Assembly (NCBI RefSeq): GCF_036227205.1
Contig: NZ_CP109442.1
Coordinates: forward strand, 930,001-994,000
Direction: 5' to 3'
Length of the DNA stretch: 64,000 nt
Source: Amycolatopsis sp. NBC_01480
GTDB taxonomy: Bacteria > Actinomycetota > Actinomycetes > Mycobacteriales > Pseudonocardiaceae
Shown: piece after piece, positions 41,976 to 50,681 of the stretch
How the letters are laid out: every line of letters starts with the position of its first letter
How positions within the stretch are numbered: the stretch's first letter is position 1
Made by a program: the position numbers and the translations under genes
Notes under the pieces: generated by a model
The model's database searches: none
What the model saw: only the letters and a program-made list of their open reading frames with translations
What the model was told of the DNA's origin: nothing

Positions 41976-42960
41976 CGGCCGATGGTAAAGCCTCGGCCTC
42001 AGCCTGGCGGGCAAGGTCGCGAAACTGTTTGGGCGAGGACCCGACCACGCGGCGGAACGCGGTGCTGAACGCGCTTTCGGACTCGTAACCGGTGGCGGAC
42101 GCGAGCTCGGAGATCGACCGGGTGCCGCGGCGCAGGGCGTCGCGGGCCAGGCTCATCCGCCACGCGATCAGGTACTCCAGCGGCGCGGTGCCGACCCGGC
42201 TCTTGAAGGCCGCGGCGAAGGCCGAGCGCGACATGCGGCTGATGCCGGCGAGTTCCTTGAGCGTCCAGCGGTGCGCGACGTCCGCGTGCATGGCGCGCAG
42301 CGAGGCGCCGATGCCGTCGTCGTTGAGAGCGCCCAGCCAGCCGGTCGGCCGCCCGGTCGAGTCGGCGTGGGCGCGCAGCATGTGGACGAACACGATCTGC
42401 GCGAGGTGGTCCAGCACCAGCGTGCCGCCGACGGCGGCGTTGGCCTCGGTCTCGGCGACGAGCAGCTCGCTCAGGTTGGCCAGCAGCTTGCCGCGGGGAT
42501 CCGTGGCGCGCACGTGCACGAGCGAGGGCAGGACGTCGATCAGCATCGAGGCGTTCTCGTCGTCGAACGAGAAGTGCCCGCCACACAGGGAGGTGACCTC
42601 CCCGGATGACGGTCCGATGTGGAAGACCCCGTTCATCGCGCTGCCCCACAACGCTTTCGCGTCAAGTGGTGTCGCGGCGGAGCCACCGGAGAGCACGTAC
42701 GACGGAGGGTTGCCCAGCAGGAAGAAGTCGCCTTCGCCCAGCAGCACGGGTTCGTGTCCTTCGAGGTCCAGCCGGCATTCGCCGCGCACCACGACGCCGA
42801 GCTTCACGTGCGGGTACGGATCAAACCGCACCGCCCACGGACCCGTGGCGTGCAGGCTCGCACCGACCACGACCCGGGGCCGCAGCAGCCCGATGGCGTC
42901 CGCGATCGGATCGCCAGAGCCGATCCGCCTGGACGACGCGTAAGGAATTGTGGACGTCAC
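41956..42960 (-). CDS. AraC-family regulator with cupin domain
   Basis: A 334-residue regulator. The N-terminal cupin (VVVRGECRLDLEGHEPVLLG and GDFFLLGNPPSYVL) is of the type found in AraC proteins that sense small aldehydes or thiols. The C-terminal double helix-turn-helix is complete (WTLKELAGISRMSRSAFAAA, then SISELASATGYESESAFSTA). The GTG start lies 31 bases from the ATG of a divergent SDR gene, so the two share a very short control region. The SDR is the likely target. It overlaps the TetR gene downstream. Confidence 0.85.
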   Translation of the reverse strand: MTSTIPYASSRRIGSGDPIADAIGLLRPRVVVGASLHATGPWAVRFDPYPHVKLGVVVRGECRLDLEGHEPVLLGEGDFFLLGNPPSYVLSGGSAATPLDAKALWGSAMNGVFHIGPSSGEVTSLCGGHFSFDDENASMLIDVLPSLVHVRATDPRGKLLANLSELLVAETEANAAVGGTLVLDHLAQIVFVHMLRAHADSTGRPTGWLGALNDDGIGASLRAMHADVAHRWTLKELAGISRMSRSAFAAAFKSRVGTAPLEYLIAWRMSLARDALRRGTRSISELASATGYESESAFSTAFRRVVGSSPKQFRDLARQAEAEALPSAGGEWSW

Positions 42961-42991
42961 ATTATGGATCGTACGCGCCCGCGCTTGTTGG

Positions 42992-43726
42992 ATGGAGTTC
43001 GTGAACACCACGAAGCAGACGGCGCTCGTCACGGGCGCCAACAAGGGCATCGGATTCGAGACCGCACGACAGCTCGCGCAGCAGGGCTTCACCGTCTGGC
43101 TGGGCAGCCGAGACGAGGCACGTGGCGAAGCCGCGGCAAAGGAACTGGACGGGGACGTTCGAGTCGTCCGCCTCGACGTGACCGACACCGAAAGCATCAC
43201 GGCCGCGGCGGCCCGCATCGGCGAGGAGACCGGCGCGCTGGACGTGCTGGTGAACAACGCGGGCGTCGCGATCGAGGAGGGAGAAGGCCTCCCGAGCACG
43301 GTCCGGCTCGACACCATCCAGCGCACGTTCGACGTGAACTTCTACGGCGCCCTTCGCGTGACGCAGGCCTTCCTGCCGCTCGTGCGCCAGGCCCCGGCCG
43401 GGCGCATCGTGAACGTGAGCAGCACGATGGGCTCGGTCACCGCGCTCACGTCGCCGGGCAGCCCGCTCGCCGAAATCCCGGCTTTCGCTTACACCGCCTC
43501 GAAAACCGTCCTCAACGCGCTCAGCGGGCTGCTCGCCGTCGAACTCCGGGACACGCCGGTCAAGGTCAATTCGGTCTGCCCCGGCTACAACGCGACGGAC
43601 ATCAACAACAACAGCGGCACCCAGCACCCGTCCGAAGGCGCGAAGGTGGTCGTGCGCGCCGCCACCCTTCCGGCCGACGGCCCGAGCGGGACCTTCTTCG
43701 ACGTGAACGGCCCCGTGGGCTGGTGA
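42992..43726 (+). CDS. Short-chain dehydrogenase/reductase
   Basis: A 244-residue SDR with the NAD(P) motif TGANKGIG, the NNAG structural motif and catalytic Ser, Tyr and Lys in VNVSS and YTASK. The cofactor-selecting region (GSRDEARG) with Arg after the second strand suggests NADPH. The chosen ATG leaves a nine-residue leader; a GTG nine bases later is possible. It diverges from the AraC regulator. A close relative lies at 48977-49702, also paired with a regulator. Confidence 0.85.
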   Translation: MEFVNTTKQTALVTGANKGIGFETARQLAQQGFTVWLGSRDEARGEAAAKELDGDVRVVRLDVTDTESITAAAARIGEETGALDVLVNNAGVAIEEGEGLPSTVRLDTIQRTFDVNFYGALRVTQAFLPLVRQAPAGRIVNVSSTMGSVTALTSPGSPLAEIPAFAYTASKTVLNALSGLLAVELRDTPVKVNSVCPGYNATDINNNSGTQHPSEGAKVVVRAATLPADGPSGTFFDVNGPVGW

Positions 43727-43739
43727 GGCTCCGGCGTCT

Positions 43740-44105
43740 TCAGGCGGGCGACGCGGTGTAGCGCGCCCCGCCGAAGGCGAGGATGAGGTAACCGATGATG
43801 GAGAACACGAACAGCCCGAAGAAGCCGAACAGCCCGCCCTTGCCGAACGCCTTCGCGACGTCGAGCGAGACGATGATCGCGACGACGATGTTGACCACCG
43901 GGATCAGCAGCAGGATCAGCCACCAGCCGGAGCGCCCGGCGACTTTCAGCAGCGTGTAGATGTTGTAGATCGGGATGATCGCCGCCCAGCCGGGGCGCCC
44001 GGCCTTGGTGAACACCTTCCACAGCGCGATGATCATGAGCAGGCCGAAGACCACGCCCCCGCCGCCGAGAAGGGGGCTGCTGAGGGACGTCGAGGTGTCG
44101 TTCAT
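43740..44105 (-). CDS. Small membrane protein, DUF5684-like
   Basis: A 121-residue protein with four predicted membrane helices. The YNIYTLLKVAGRSGWWLILL block and the FTKAGRPGWAAIIPIYN block are typical of the DUF5684 family. The function is unknown; relatives are small integral proteins often next to signal peptidases or in surface loci. It is convergent with the SDR gene with 13 bases between stops. Confidence 0.75.
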   Translation of the reverse strand: MNDTSTSLSSPLLGGGGVVFGLLMIIALWKVFTKAGRPGWAAIIPIYNIYTLLKVAGRSGWWLILLLIPVVNIVVAIIVSLDVAKAFGKGGLFGFFGLFVFSIIGYLILAFGGARYTASPA

Positions 44106-44229
44106 GGAGCTGGTGTTCCGTTCGGCCGAGGGGCGGGAAGGATGGCTGACCTTAGCGGCACACGGCGGAGCGGGCAGCGTGGCACGGCCGGCCGGGTAGG
44201 CTGAGCGGCATGATCAGCGGCCGGGCCTG

Positions 44230-46914
44230 GTGAGCACCCCCATGCCCGAGCCGCCGATGATCGGCCAGGACGCGGGGAAACGCCGGGTCGACGGGCTGAT
44301 CGACGGGGCGCGGGCAGGCCGGGGCGGTTCGCTGGTGGTGAGCGGCGAGGCCGGCATCGGCAAGAGCACGTTGCTGGAGCACGCGGTCCGGACGGCCTCC
44401 GGTTTCCGCGTGCTTCGAGCCTCCGGCGCCGAGTTCGAGCAGGAGCTGCCGTACTCCGCTCTGCATCAGCTGTGCGTGCCGATCCTCGAGCACCTCGACG
44501 AGCTGCCTGAGCGGCACCGCGACGCGTTGCGGATCGCGTTCGGGCTGGCCGACGGGACGCCCCAGCCGTTTCAGGTCGGGCTGGCGATCCTTGAGCTGGT
44601 CACGACGACGGGCAGCGACCGGCCGGTGCTGTGCGTGATCGACGACGCACAGTGGCTGGACGAGGCGTCGTCGCGGGCGATGGCCTTTCTCGCCCGGCGC
44701 GTCGGGGCCGATGCCGTCGCCATGGTCCTCGCGCTGCGGTCACCGTCTAAAGTGGACGAGCTGGCCGAGTTGCCGGGGCTGGCCGTCGGGCGGTTGAGCG
44801 TCCAGGACGCCAAGGCCCTGCTGGCCGCCCGCAACCCGTTCCCGCTTGACGACCGGGTCCGCGACCGGCTCGTCGCCGAGGCGGACGGCAATCCGCTCGC
44901 GCTGCTGGAACTCCCCCGGGCCGGCGGTTTCGCGCTGCCCGATGCCTCGGTGCCGTCCCGGATCGAGGACGGCTTCCGGGCGCGGCTGACCGGGCTGTCG
45001 GCCGATGCCCGGCTGTTGCTGACCGTCGCCGGCGCCGATCCCACCGGTGATCCCGGTCTGCTGTGGCCGGCCGCCGAGGCGTTGGGCATCAACGTCACGA
45101 CAGCTGGCGCGGACGCGGCCGCCACCGGGCTGGTCGAGTTCGCGGCGCGCGTGCGGTTCTGTCATCCGCTGGCCCGCTCGGTGGTCTACCGCGCCGCCGA
45201 CGACAGCGTGCGTCGCGCGGCTCACGGCGCGCTGGCCGACGCGACCGACCCGCTCACGGCCCCGGACCGGCGCGCGTGGCACCGCGCGCAAGCCAGCGCC
45301 GGCCCGGACGAGGACGTCGCGGCCGACCTGGAGCGCTCCGCGTCGCGGGCCAGGTCACGCGGTGGTGTCGCGGCCACGGCGGCGTTCCTCAAACGCTCCG
45401 TCGCGCTCTCACTGGACGCCGGACGCCGAATCGAACGCACCCTGGCCGCGGTGCAGGCCGGCATCGACGCGGGTGCCGCCGACCGGGCGGCCGACCTCCT
45501 CACCACCATCGAAACCGCCACCCTGGACGAATTCCAGCGCGCCCACGTCGACCTGCTGCGCGGCCGGATCGCCTTCATCCGCCCCGGCGACAGCGACGGC
45601 CCGTCCCTGACGGTGACCGCGGCGCGACGGCTGTCCAAACTGGACCCCGATCGGTCACGGGACTGCTTCCTGGACGCGCTCGAGATGAGCCTGCTCGTCG
45701 GCCGCGCCGGCGGTGTGGTCGACGAAGTCCTCACCGCAGCCCGGTCCTCGGCACCCGCGCCGAGCGCCCCGGACCTGCTCGAAGCGTTGATCACCCTGGC
45801 CGAGCAGGGTTACCGGGCGGCCCTTCCGTTGCTTCGTCAGGCGTTCCAGGCCGATGGAAGTCCACTGTGGATCCAGCGTCCCGGGCTCGCGTCGATGATC
45901 AGCACCGAGCTGTGGGAGCCCGACATCCTCCCCGCCATCGTCGAATGGCTGGTGAAGGCCGGCCGGGAGTCGGGCTCACCCTCGTTGCTGAGGCTGGCCT
46001 TCGCGCAGAAGACGACCGCCGCCGCCCTCGCCGGTGACATCGGGCTGGCGCTCGCCGCGACCGCCGAGGAGGCCGCGATCGCCGACGCGGCCGGGGAGCC
46101 GCCGCTGATGTACCACCGGCTGCTGCTGGCCGCCATCCGGGGACGACGTGAGGAGGCGTTGGAACTCTTCGAGACGGCCACAGCCTCCGGCGAAGGGGGG
46201 CAGGTGACCGATCTGTACTGGACATCGTCCTTGCTGCACAACGGTTTGGCCGACTACCCCGCCGCACTGACCGCAGCCCGTCGGGCAACCGAGCACAGCG
46301 ACCTCTTCCTCACCGGAGTGGCTCTGCCCGAACTCGTCGAGGCTGCCGTCAAGTGTCACGAACCCGAGGTGGCGACGCGGGCCCTCGAGTCGTTGACCGA
46401 ACGCACGGAAGCGGCGGGAACCACGCTCGGCCGCGGCGTCACGGCGTACGCCCGAGGCCTCGTGACGGGAGCCGAGGACGACTACCGGGAAGCCATCGAG
46501 TGTCTCGCGGACGGTCCTTACCTGCTCTACGAAGGCCGCGCGCACCTGCTGTACGGGGAATGGTTGCGGCGCAAGGGCCGCCGCAAGGATTCACTGCCAG
46601 AACTGCGCACCGCCCACGAATCCCTCTCGACGGCCGGAGCCGAGGCCTTCGCCCGACGCGCCGCCGACGAACTGGGCGCCGCCGGGCAGCAGGTTCAGCG
46701 CCGATCCGCCCAGGCGTACGAAAAGCTCACGATGCAGCAGGTCGCCGTCGCCCGGCTGGTGGCCGCAGGCGCCACGTCGAACGAGGTCGCCACCCAGCTC
46801 TTCATCAGCAAACGCACGGTCGACGCCCACCTGCGCTCGATCTTCGGCAAACTCGGGGTGACCTCGCGCAAACAGCTGAAGGATCATCCTGATCTGCTCG
46901 GCCTGGACCGCTGA
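44230..46914 (+). CDS. LuxR-family ATP-binding regulator (LAL)
   Basis: An 894-residue regulator with an N-terminal AAA-type ATPase (Walker A GEAGIGKS at 39-46, Walker B VIDDAQWLD), a long helical TPR-like middle and a C-terminal LuxR helix-turn-helix (ATSNEVATQLFISKRTVDAH, then LRSIFGKLGV). LAL proteins sense small molecules and drive catabolic or antibiotic genes in actinobacteria. The GTG at 44230 was used; an ATG four codons later is possible. Two genes follow on the same strand, a small protein and an acyl-CoA synthetase, and may be under its control. Confidence 0.88.
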   Translation: MSTPMPEPPMIGQDAGKRRVDGLIDGARAGRGGSLVVSGEAGIGKSTLLEHAVRTASGFRVLRASGAEFEQELPYSALHQLCVPILEHLDELPERHRDALRIAFGLADGTPQPFQVGLAILELVTTTGSDRPVLCVIDDAQWLDEASSRAMAFLARRVGADAVAMVLALRSPSKVDELAELPGLAVGRLSVQDAKALLAARNPFPLDDRVRDRLVAEADGNPLALLELPRAGGFALPDASVPSRIEDGFRARLTGLSADARLLLTVAGADPTGDPGLLWPAAEALGINVTTAGADAAATGLVEFAARVRFCHPLARSVVYRAADDSVRRAAHGALADATDPLTAPDRRAWHRAQASAGPDEDVAADLERSASRARSRGGVAATAAFLKRSVALSLDAGRRIERTLAAVQAGIDAGAADRAADLLTTIETATLDEFQRAHVDLLRGRIAFIRPGDSDGPSLTVTAARRLSKLDPDRSRDCFLDALEMSLLVGRAGGVVDEVLTAARSSAPAPSAPDLLEALITLAEQGYRAALPLLRQAFQADGSPLWIQRPGLASMISTELWEPDILPAIVEWLVKAGRESGSPSLLRLAFAQKTTAAALAGDIGLALAATAEEAAIADAAGEPPLMYHRLLLAAIRGRREEALELFETATASGEGGQVTDLYWTSSLLHNGLADYPAALTAARRATEHSDLFLTGVALPELVEAAVKCHEPEVATRALESLTERTEAAGTTLGRGVTAYARGLVTGAEDDYREAIECLADGPYLLYEGRAHLLYGEWLRRKGRRKDSLPELRTAHESLSTAGAEAFARRAADELGAAGQQVQRRSAQAYEKLTMQQVAVARLVAAGATSNEVATQLFISKRTVDAHLRSIFGKLGVTSRKQLKDHPDLLGLDR

Positions 46915-46940
46915 GCACCAATCCCGACAGTGAGGACACC

Positions 46941-47297
46941 ATGAGTTTCGATTTGGCAGTGTGGTTCGAGCCCGACTCGTCGCTGATTCCTGAAGCTGCG
47001 GAGGAGAAGTACGCGCGGCTGTGCGAGGAGGACTTCGCGGGCCTCGTTCCGAGCGAGCACGTTTCCGCCTTCTACCAGGCGTTGACGGCGAAGTACCCGG
47101 AGCTGACCGCGCTCGCCCCTGAGGACTTCGAGACGTGCCCGTGGAACGCGGGGCTGGAGGTCTCGCCCGGTCACGTGATCATGCCGATCGCCTGGCCGCG
47201 GGCCGAGGAGGTCGGCTCGGTGGTGCGGGCGCTGGCCCGTGAGCACGGCCTCGTGTGCTTCGACCCGCAGGCCCGGGCCGTGCACGCCGCGAAATGA
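46941..47297 (+). CDS. Conserved small hypothetical protein
   Basis: A 118-residue soluble protein. It starts MSFDLAVWFEPDSSLIPEAA and contains a mid region LVPSEHVSAFYQALTAKYPE and a conserved CPWNAGLEVSPGHVIM segment. Relatives of this form are common in actinobacteria and have no known function. It lies 26 bases after the LAL gene, and its stop overlaps the ATG of the acyl-CoA synthetase (ATGA), so it is part of that operon. Confidence 0.7.
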   Translation: MSFDLAVWFEPDSSLIPEAAEEKYARLCEEDFAGLVPSEHVSAFYQALTAKYPELTALAPEDFETCPWNAGLEVSPGHVIMPIAWPRAEEVGSVVRALAREHGLVCFDPQARAVHAAK

Positions 47298-48970
47298 CCA
47301 GCCCCGCGCGCCTGACCTGGACCGCCGACTCGGTACCGGCCGACCTCCGGGACCGGCTGATCGGCCCGGGAGCGCCGTTCGAGCTGGTCACCGAGGACGT
47401 GCTCGGCGCCCCGCACCAGGTTTTCGCGCGACGGCCCCGATCGCTGCGGCAGCTGCTCGACACGTCCGCGGCCGAGAGCCCGGACCTCGTCTTCCTCGTC
47501 GCCCCCGGCCGCGAGTGGACCTACCAGCAGGCGGTCGAGGACATCGACGCGATCGCCGTCCTGCTGGCCGAACGGTACGGAGTGCGCGCCGGGGACCGGG
47601 TGGCCATCGTGTCCGCCAACTCCGCGGAATACGTTCTGGTCCTGTGGGCGGTGCTGAGTCTCGGCGCCATCGTCACCAGCCTCAACGGCTGGTGGACTGG
47701 GCACGAGCTGACCGCCGGCATCCAGCTGACCGAGCCGGTCCTCGTCGTGGGCGACGAGCGTCGGCTGGAGCGCCTGGACGACAGCCCGCTGCCCGCGCGA
47801 TTGCTCACGGAGATCCTCGACGAGTCGGCGGAATTCCGGGGCCGCACGACCCCGGCGCCGGACATCACCGAGGACGCGGCCGCGGTCATCCTGTTCACCA
47901 GCGGCACCACCGGGCGGGCCAAGGGCGCCACCCTGTCGCACCGGAACGTGGTGAACTACGCCCTGTCACAAGGGCTGAGCCGGGCCATCGCCGCAGCGGG
48001 AGCGGCTGCGACCGGGCCGGCCGGGCAGGCCGGGCGGGCGGCGTCGATCGTGGTGAGCCCGATGTTCCACGTCTCCGGATTCGTCGGGGTGGTGATCTCC
48101 GGCGCCGTGTTCCGCACGAAGCTGGTGTTCACCGAACCCGGCGCCTGGGACCCGGGCCGCCACCTGGAACTGACCGAACGGCACCGGATCACCGCCTGGT
48201 CCGGCGTCCCGACGCACTTCTGGCGCCTGCTCCGGCATCCGGACCTGGCCACCCGCGACGTCAGCTCGGTGATCGCGGTCAACTCCGGCGGCGCCGTCTT
48301 CCCGCCGGAGCTGGTCCGGGCGCTGCGGCGCGAGCTGCCCCGGGCGCGGCTGGGCAACGGTTACGGCGCGAGCGAGACCGTCGGCCTCGGCACCCAGGCC
48401 AGTGGCGCACTGTTCGCCGAGCACCCGGATTCGGTCGGCGTCGCGCCGCCCACGTCCGAGGTCGAGATCCGCGGAACCGGCGGCGCCGTGCTCGCCGACG
48501 GCGAGATCGGCGAGATCCACCTCCGGCACCCGTCGGTCTTCCTCGGGTATTGGGGCGAGCCCGAAGCCACCGCCGAGGTGCTCGGCCCCAATCGCTGGTA
48601 CGCCACCGGCGACTTCGGGCGGATCGAGAACGGGTTGCTGTACCTGGAAAGCCGCCGCACCGACCTGATCCTGCGCGGCGGCGAGAACGTCTACCCGATC
48701 GAGATCGAGAACCGGCTGATCGAGCACGCCGGGATCGCCGAGGCCGCGGTCGTCGGCGTTGACCATCCGGAGCTGGGCCAGGAGGTCAAGGCCTTTGTGG
48801 TCCGGGCGCCCGGCGCGGACGGCCTCACCGCCGAGCAGGTCCGCGAGTGGTGCGCGGCGGCGCTCGCCGCGTTCAAGGTGCCGAGCCGGATCGAGTTCCG
48901 GCCCAGCCTGCCGTACACCGTTTCGGGCAAATTGCTCAAGCAGCAGCTCAGAAACGAGGATCCGCAGTAA
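47294..48970 (+). CDS. AMP-dependent acyl-CoA synthetase
   Basis: A 558-residue adenylating enzyme. Core motifs are the P-loop ILFTSGTTGRAKGATLSHRN, the adenine motif GYGASETVG, YATGDFGRIENG, DLILRGGENVYPIEIE and the C-terminal catalytic Lys in TVSGKLLK. It activates a carboxylic acid with ATP and passes it to CoA. The acid, possibly a fatty or aromatic one, is not readable. The start overlaps the stop of the small upstream gene; the frame is open 13 codons earlier. It is convergent with an SDR gene, with six bases between stops. Confidence 0.88.
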   Translation: MTSPARLTWTADSVPADLRDRLIGPGAPFELVTEDVLGAPHQVFARRPRSLRQLLDTSAAESPDLVFLVAPGREWTYQQAVEDIDAIAVLLAERYGVRAGDRVAIVSANSAEYVLVLWAVLSLGAIVTSLNGWWTGHELTAGIQLTEPVLVVGDERRLERLDDSPLPARLLTEILDESAEFRGRTTPAPDITEDAAAVILFTSGTTGRAKGATLSHRNVVNYALSQGLSRAIAAAGAAATGPAGQAGRAASIVVSPMFHVSGFVGVVISGAVFRTKLVFTEPGAWDPGRHLELTERHRITAWSGVPTHFWRLLRHPDLATRDVSSVIAVNSGGAVFPPELVRALRRELPRARLGNGYGASETVGLGTQASGALFAEHPDSVGVAPPTSEVEIRGTGGAVLADGEIGEIHLRHPSVFLGYWGEPEATAEVLGPNRWYATGDFGRIENGLLYLESRRTDLILRGGENVYPIEIENRLIEHAGIAEAAVVGVDHPELGQEVKAFVVRAPGADGLTAEQVREWCAAALAAFKVPSRIEFRPSLPYTVSGKLLKQQLRNEDPQ

Positions 48971-48976
48971 GCCGGG

Positions 48977-49702
48977 TTACCAGGCGACCACACCCTCGTC
49001 GTCGAAGAATCCGCCACGCGGTCCGTCGTCCGGCAGAGTGGCGAGCCGGATCGCGATGGCGGCGCCCTGCTCGGGCGTGCGCGGCGAGGCGAAACCGGTG
49101 AAGTCCGTCGCCACGTAACCGGGGCAGCAGGCGTTCACGATGACGTTCGTGTCGGCGAGCCGGCGGGCGTACTGCACCGTGAGGCTGTTGAGCATCGACT
49201 TCGACGGCGCGTACGCGGCCATGATCGGGCCGGTCTGCAGGGTCAGCGAGCCCATGTTGCTGGAGACGTTGACGATGCGCGGCGAGTCCGCGCGACGCAG
49301 CAGCGGGAGCACCGCGTTGGTCACCCGGACCACCCCGAACACGTTGGTGTCGAGGACGGTGCGGACGACGTCGAGGTCCAGCTTCGTCGGGTCCTGCACG
49401 TCGCCGTCGGCCCGGCCGCCGATGCCCGCGTTGTTCACGAGCACGTCGAGCCGTCCGGTGGTCTGCTCGATGGCCGACGCCGCGGCGGCGGCGCTTTCCT
49501 CGGAGGTGACGTCGAGGGCGACCCCGAACGCGTCAACGCCGTCCGTGCGCAACTTCTCGACGGCTTCCTCGCGCCGGACGTCGTCGCGCGCGCCCACCGC
49601 GACCGTGAAGCCGAGCGCGCCGAGGCCCTGCGCGATGGCCAAACCGATTCCCTTGTTCGCGCCGGTGACCAGCGCGGTCTTCGTTTCGTTCACTCCGCCC
49701 AT
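48977..49702 (-). CDS. Short-chain dehydrogenase/reductase
   Basis: A 241-residue SDR with TGANKGIG, NNAG, and catalytic Ser, Tyr and Lys in VNVSSN and YAPSK. The GARDDVRR after strand 2 suggests NADPH. It is close to the SDR at 42992-43726 (both open TKxTALVTGANKGIG), so the two probably come from one duplication. A LysR regulator diverges with an imperfect palindrome between them. Confidence 0.85.
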   Translation of the reverse strand: MGGVNETKTALVTGANKGIGLAIAQGLGALGFTVAVGARDDVRREEAVEKLRTDGVDAFGVALDVTSEESAAAAASAIEQTTGRLDVLVNNAGIGGRADGDVQDPTKLDLDVVRTVLDTNVFGVVRVTNAVLPLLRRADSPRIVNVSSNMGSLTLQTGPIMAAYAPSKSMLNSLTVQYARRLADTNVIVNACCPGYVATDFTGFASPRTPEQGAAIAIRLATLPDDGPRGGFFDDEGVVAW

Positions 49703-49748
49703 GGTCGGCCGGCCGCGCCCCGGCTGTCCAAGACCGCTTCGGCAAGCT

Positions 49749-49769
49749 CTGATACCGGCCGGGTACCAG
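49749..49769. promoter_or_regulatory. Palindrome between SDR and LysR genes
   Basis: A 21-base imperfect palindrome with outer arms CTGaTACC and GGTAcCAG matches its complement at 16 of 21 positions. It lies 15 bases upstream of the LysR start and 46 upstream of the SDR start, and is a good candidate for the LysR recognition site. Confidence 0.45.
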
Positions 49770-49784
49770 GCGTAGGCTTCGGCC

Positions 49785-50657
49785 GTGGACGATCTCGAGA
49801 CCCGCGAGCTCCGGTACTTCGTGGCCGTCGCCGAGGAGCTGCATTTCGGCCGCGCCGCGGTCCGGCTCGGGATCGCCCAGCCGCCGCTGTCCCGCGCGAT
49901 CCGTCAGCTGGAGCACCGGCTCGGGGTCCGGCTCCTCGATCGCGACCGTCGTGGCGCGGCACTCACCGAGGCCGGCGAAGTGCTGCTCCGCGAAGCCAAA
50001 GTGGCCCTCGACGCGGTCGCGGCCGCCGCGCGCCGAACCCGCCGAGCCGGGGATTCGCAACGGCCGCTGGTGCTCGTGACCAAAGCCGGAGCGTCCAACG
50101 AACTCCTGCAACGGCTGCTCGACGCGCTCGCGAACGAACCAGGTGCGGCACCGATCGAAATCCTCCTGTGCGAGGTCGGCGAGCAGGCCGGGCTGCTGCG
50201 CGACGGGCGCGCCGACGTCGCCCTGATGCACCGGCCGTTCGACGACTTCGCCGGGTTCGACACCGAGGATCTCTACGTGGAGAGCCAGATCGCGCTGCTG
50301 CCCGCGAGCCATCCCCTCGCGTCGCGCGATCGGCTCACCATGGCGGAGGTCAGCGACGTGCCGGACCTGCCGATCGCCCGGTGGCCCCGGCTCGACGGGT
50401 CCTATCCGGACGGTCCCGGGCCAGAGGTGCACACCCAGTCCCAGCTCGCCCAGCTCGTCTCGCTCGGCCTGACGCTGCTGGTCATCCCCGCGTCCAGCCG
50501 GGCCTGGCAGTGGCCCGATCACGTCGCGGTGCCCGTGGTCGACGCGCCGGAGGTGACCACGGTGATCGCCTGGCCGCCGGGCAGCCACTCACCGGCGATC
50601 GCCTCACTCGTCCGCTCGGCGGCCGGGCTGCGCGGTTCCATGCTGTCGACGGGCTGA
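49785..50657 (+). CDS. LysR-family regulator
   Basis: A 290-residue regulator with the winged helix LRYFVAVAEELHFGRAAVRL and AQPPLSRAIRQLEHRLG, then a periplasmic-binding-type ligand domain. The GTG start is used. It diverges from an SDR gene, its likely target. The ligand is unknown. Confidence 0.85.
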   Translation: MDDLETRELRYFVAVAEELHFGRAAVRLGIAQPPLSRAIRQLEHRLGVRLLDRDRRGAALTEAGEVLLREAKVALDAVAAAARRTRRAGDSQRPLVLVTKAGASNELLQRLLDALANEPGAAPIEILLCEVGEQAGLLRDGRADVALMHRPFDDFAGFDTEDLYVESQIALLPASHPLASRDRLTMAEVSDVPDLPIARWPRLDGSYPDGPGPEVHTQSQLAQLVSLGLTLLVIPASSRAWQWPDHVAVPVVDAPEVTTVIAWPPGSHSPAIASLVRSAAGLRGSMLSTG

Positions 50658-50681
50658 TTCTGAATCCACTGTGGACAATTC

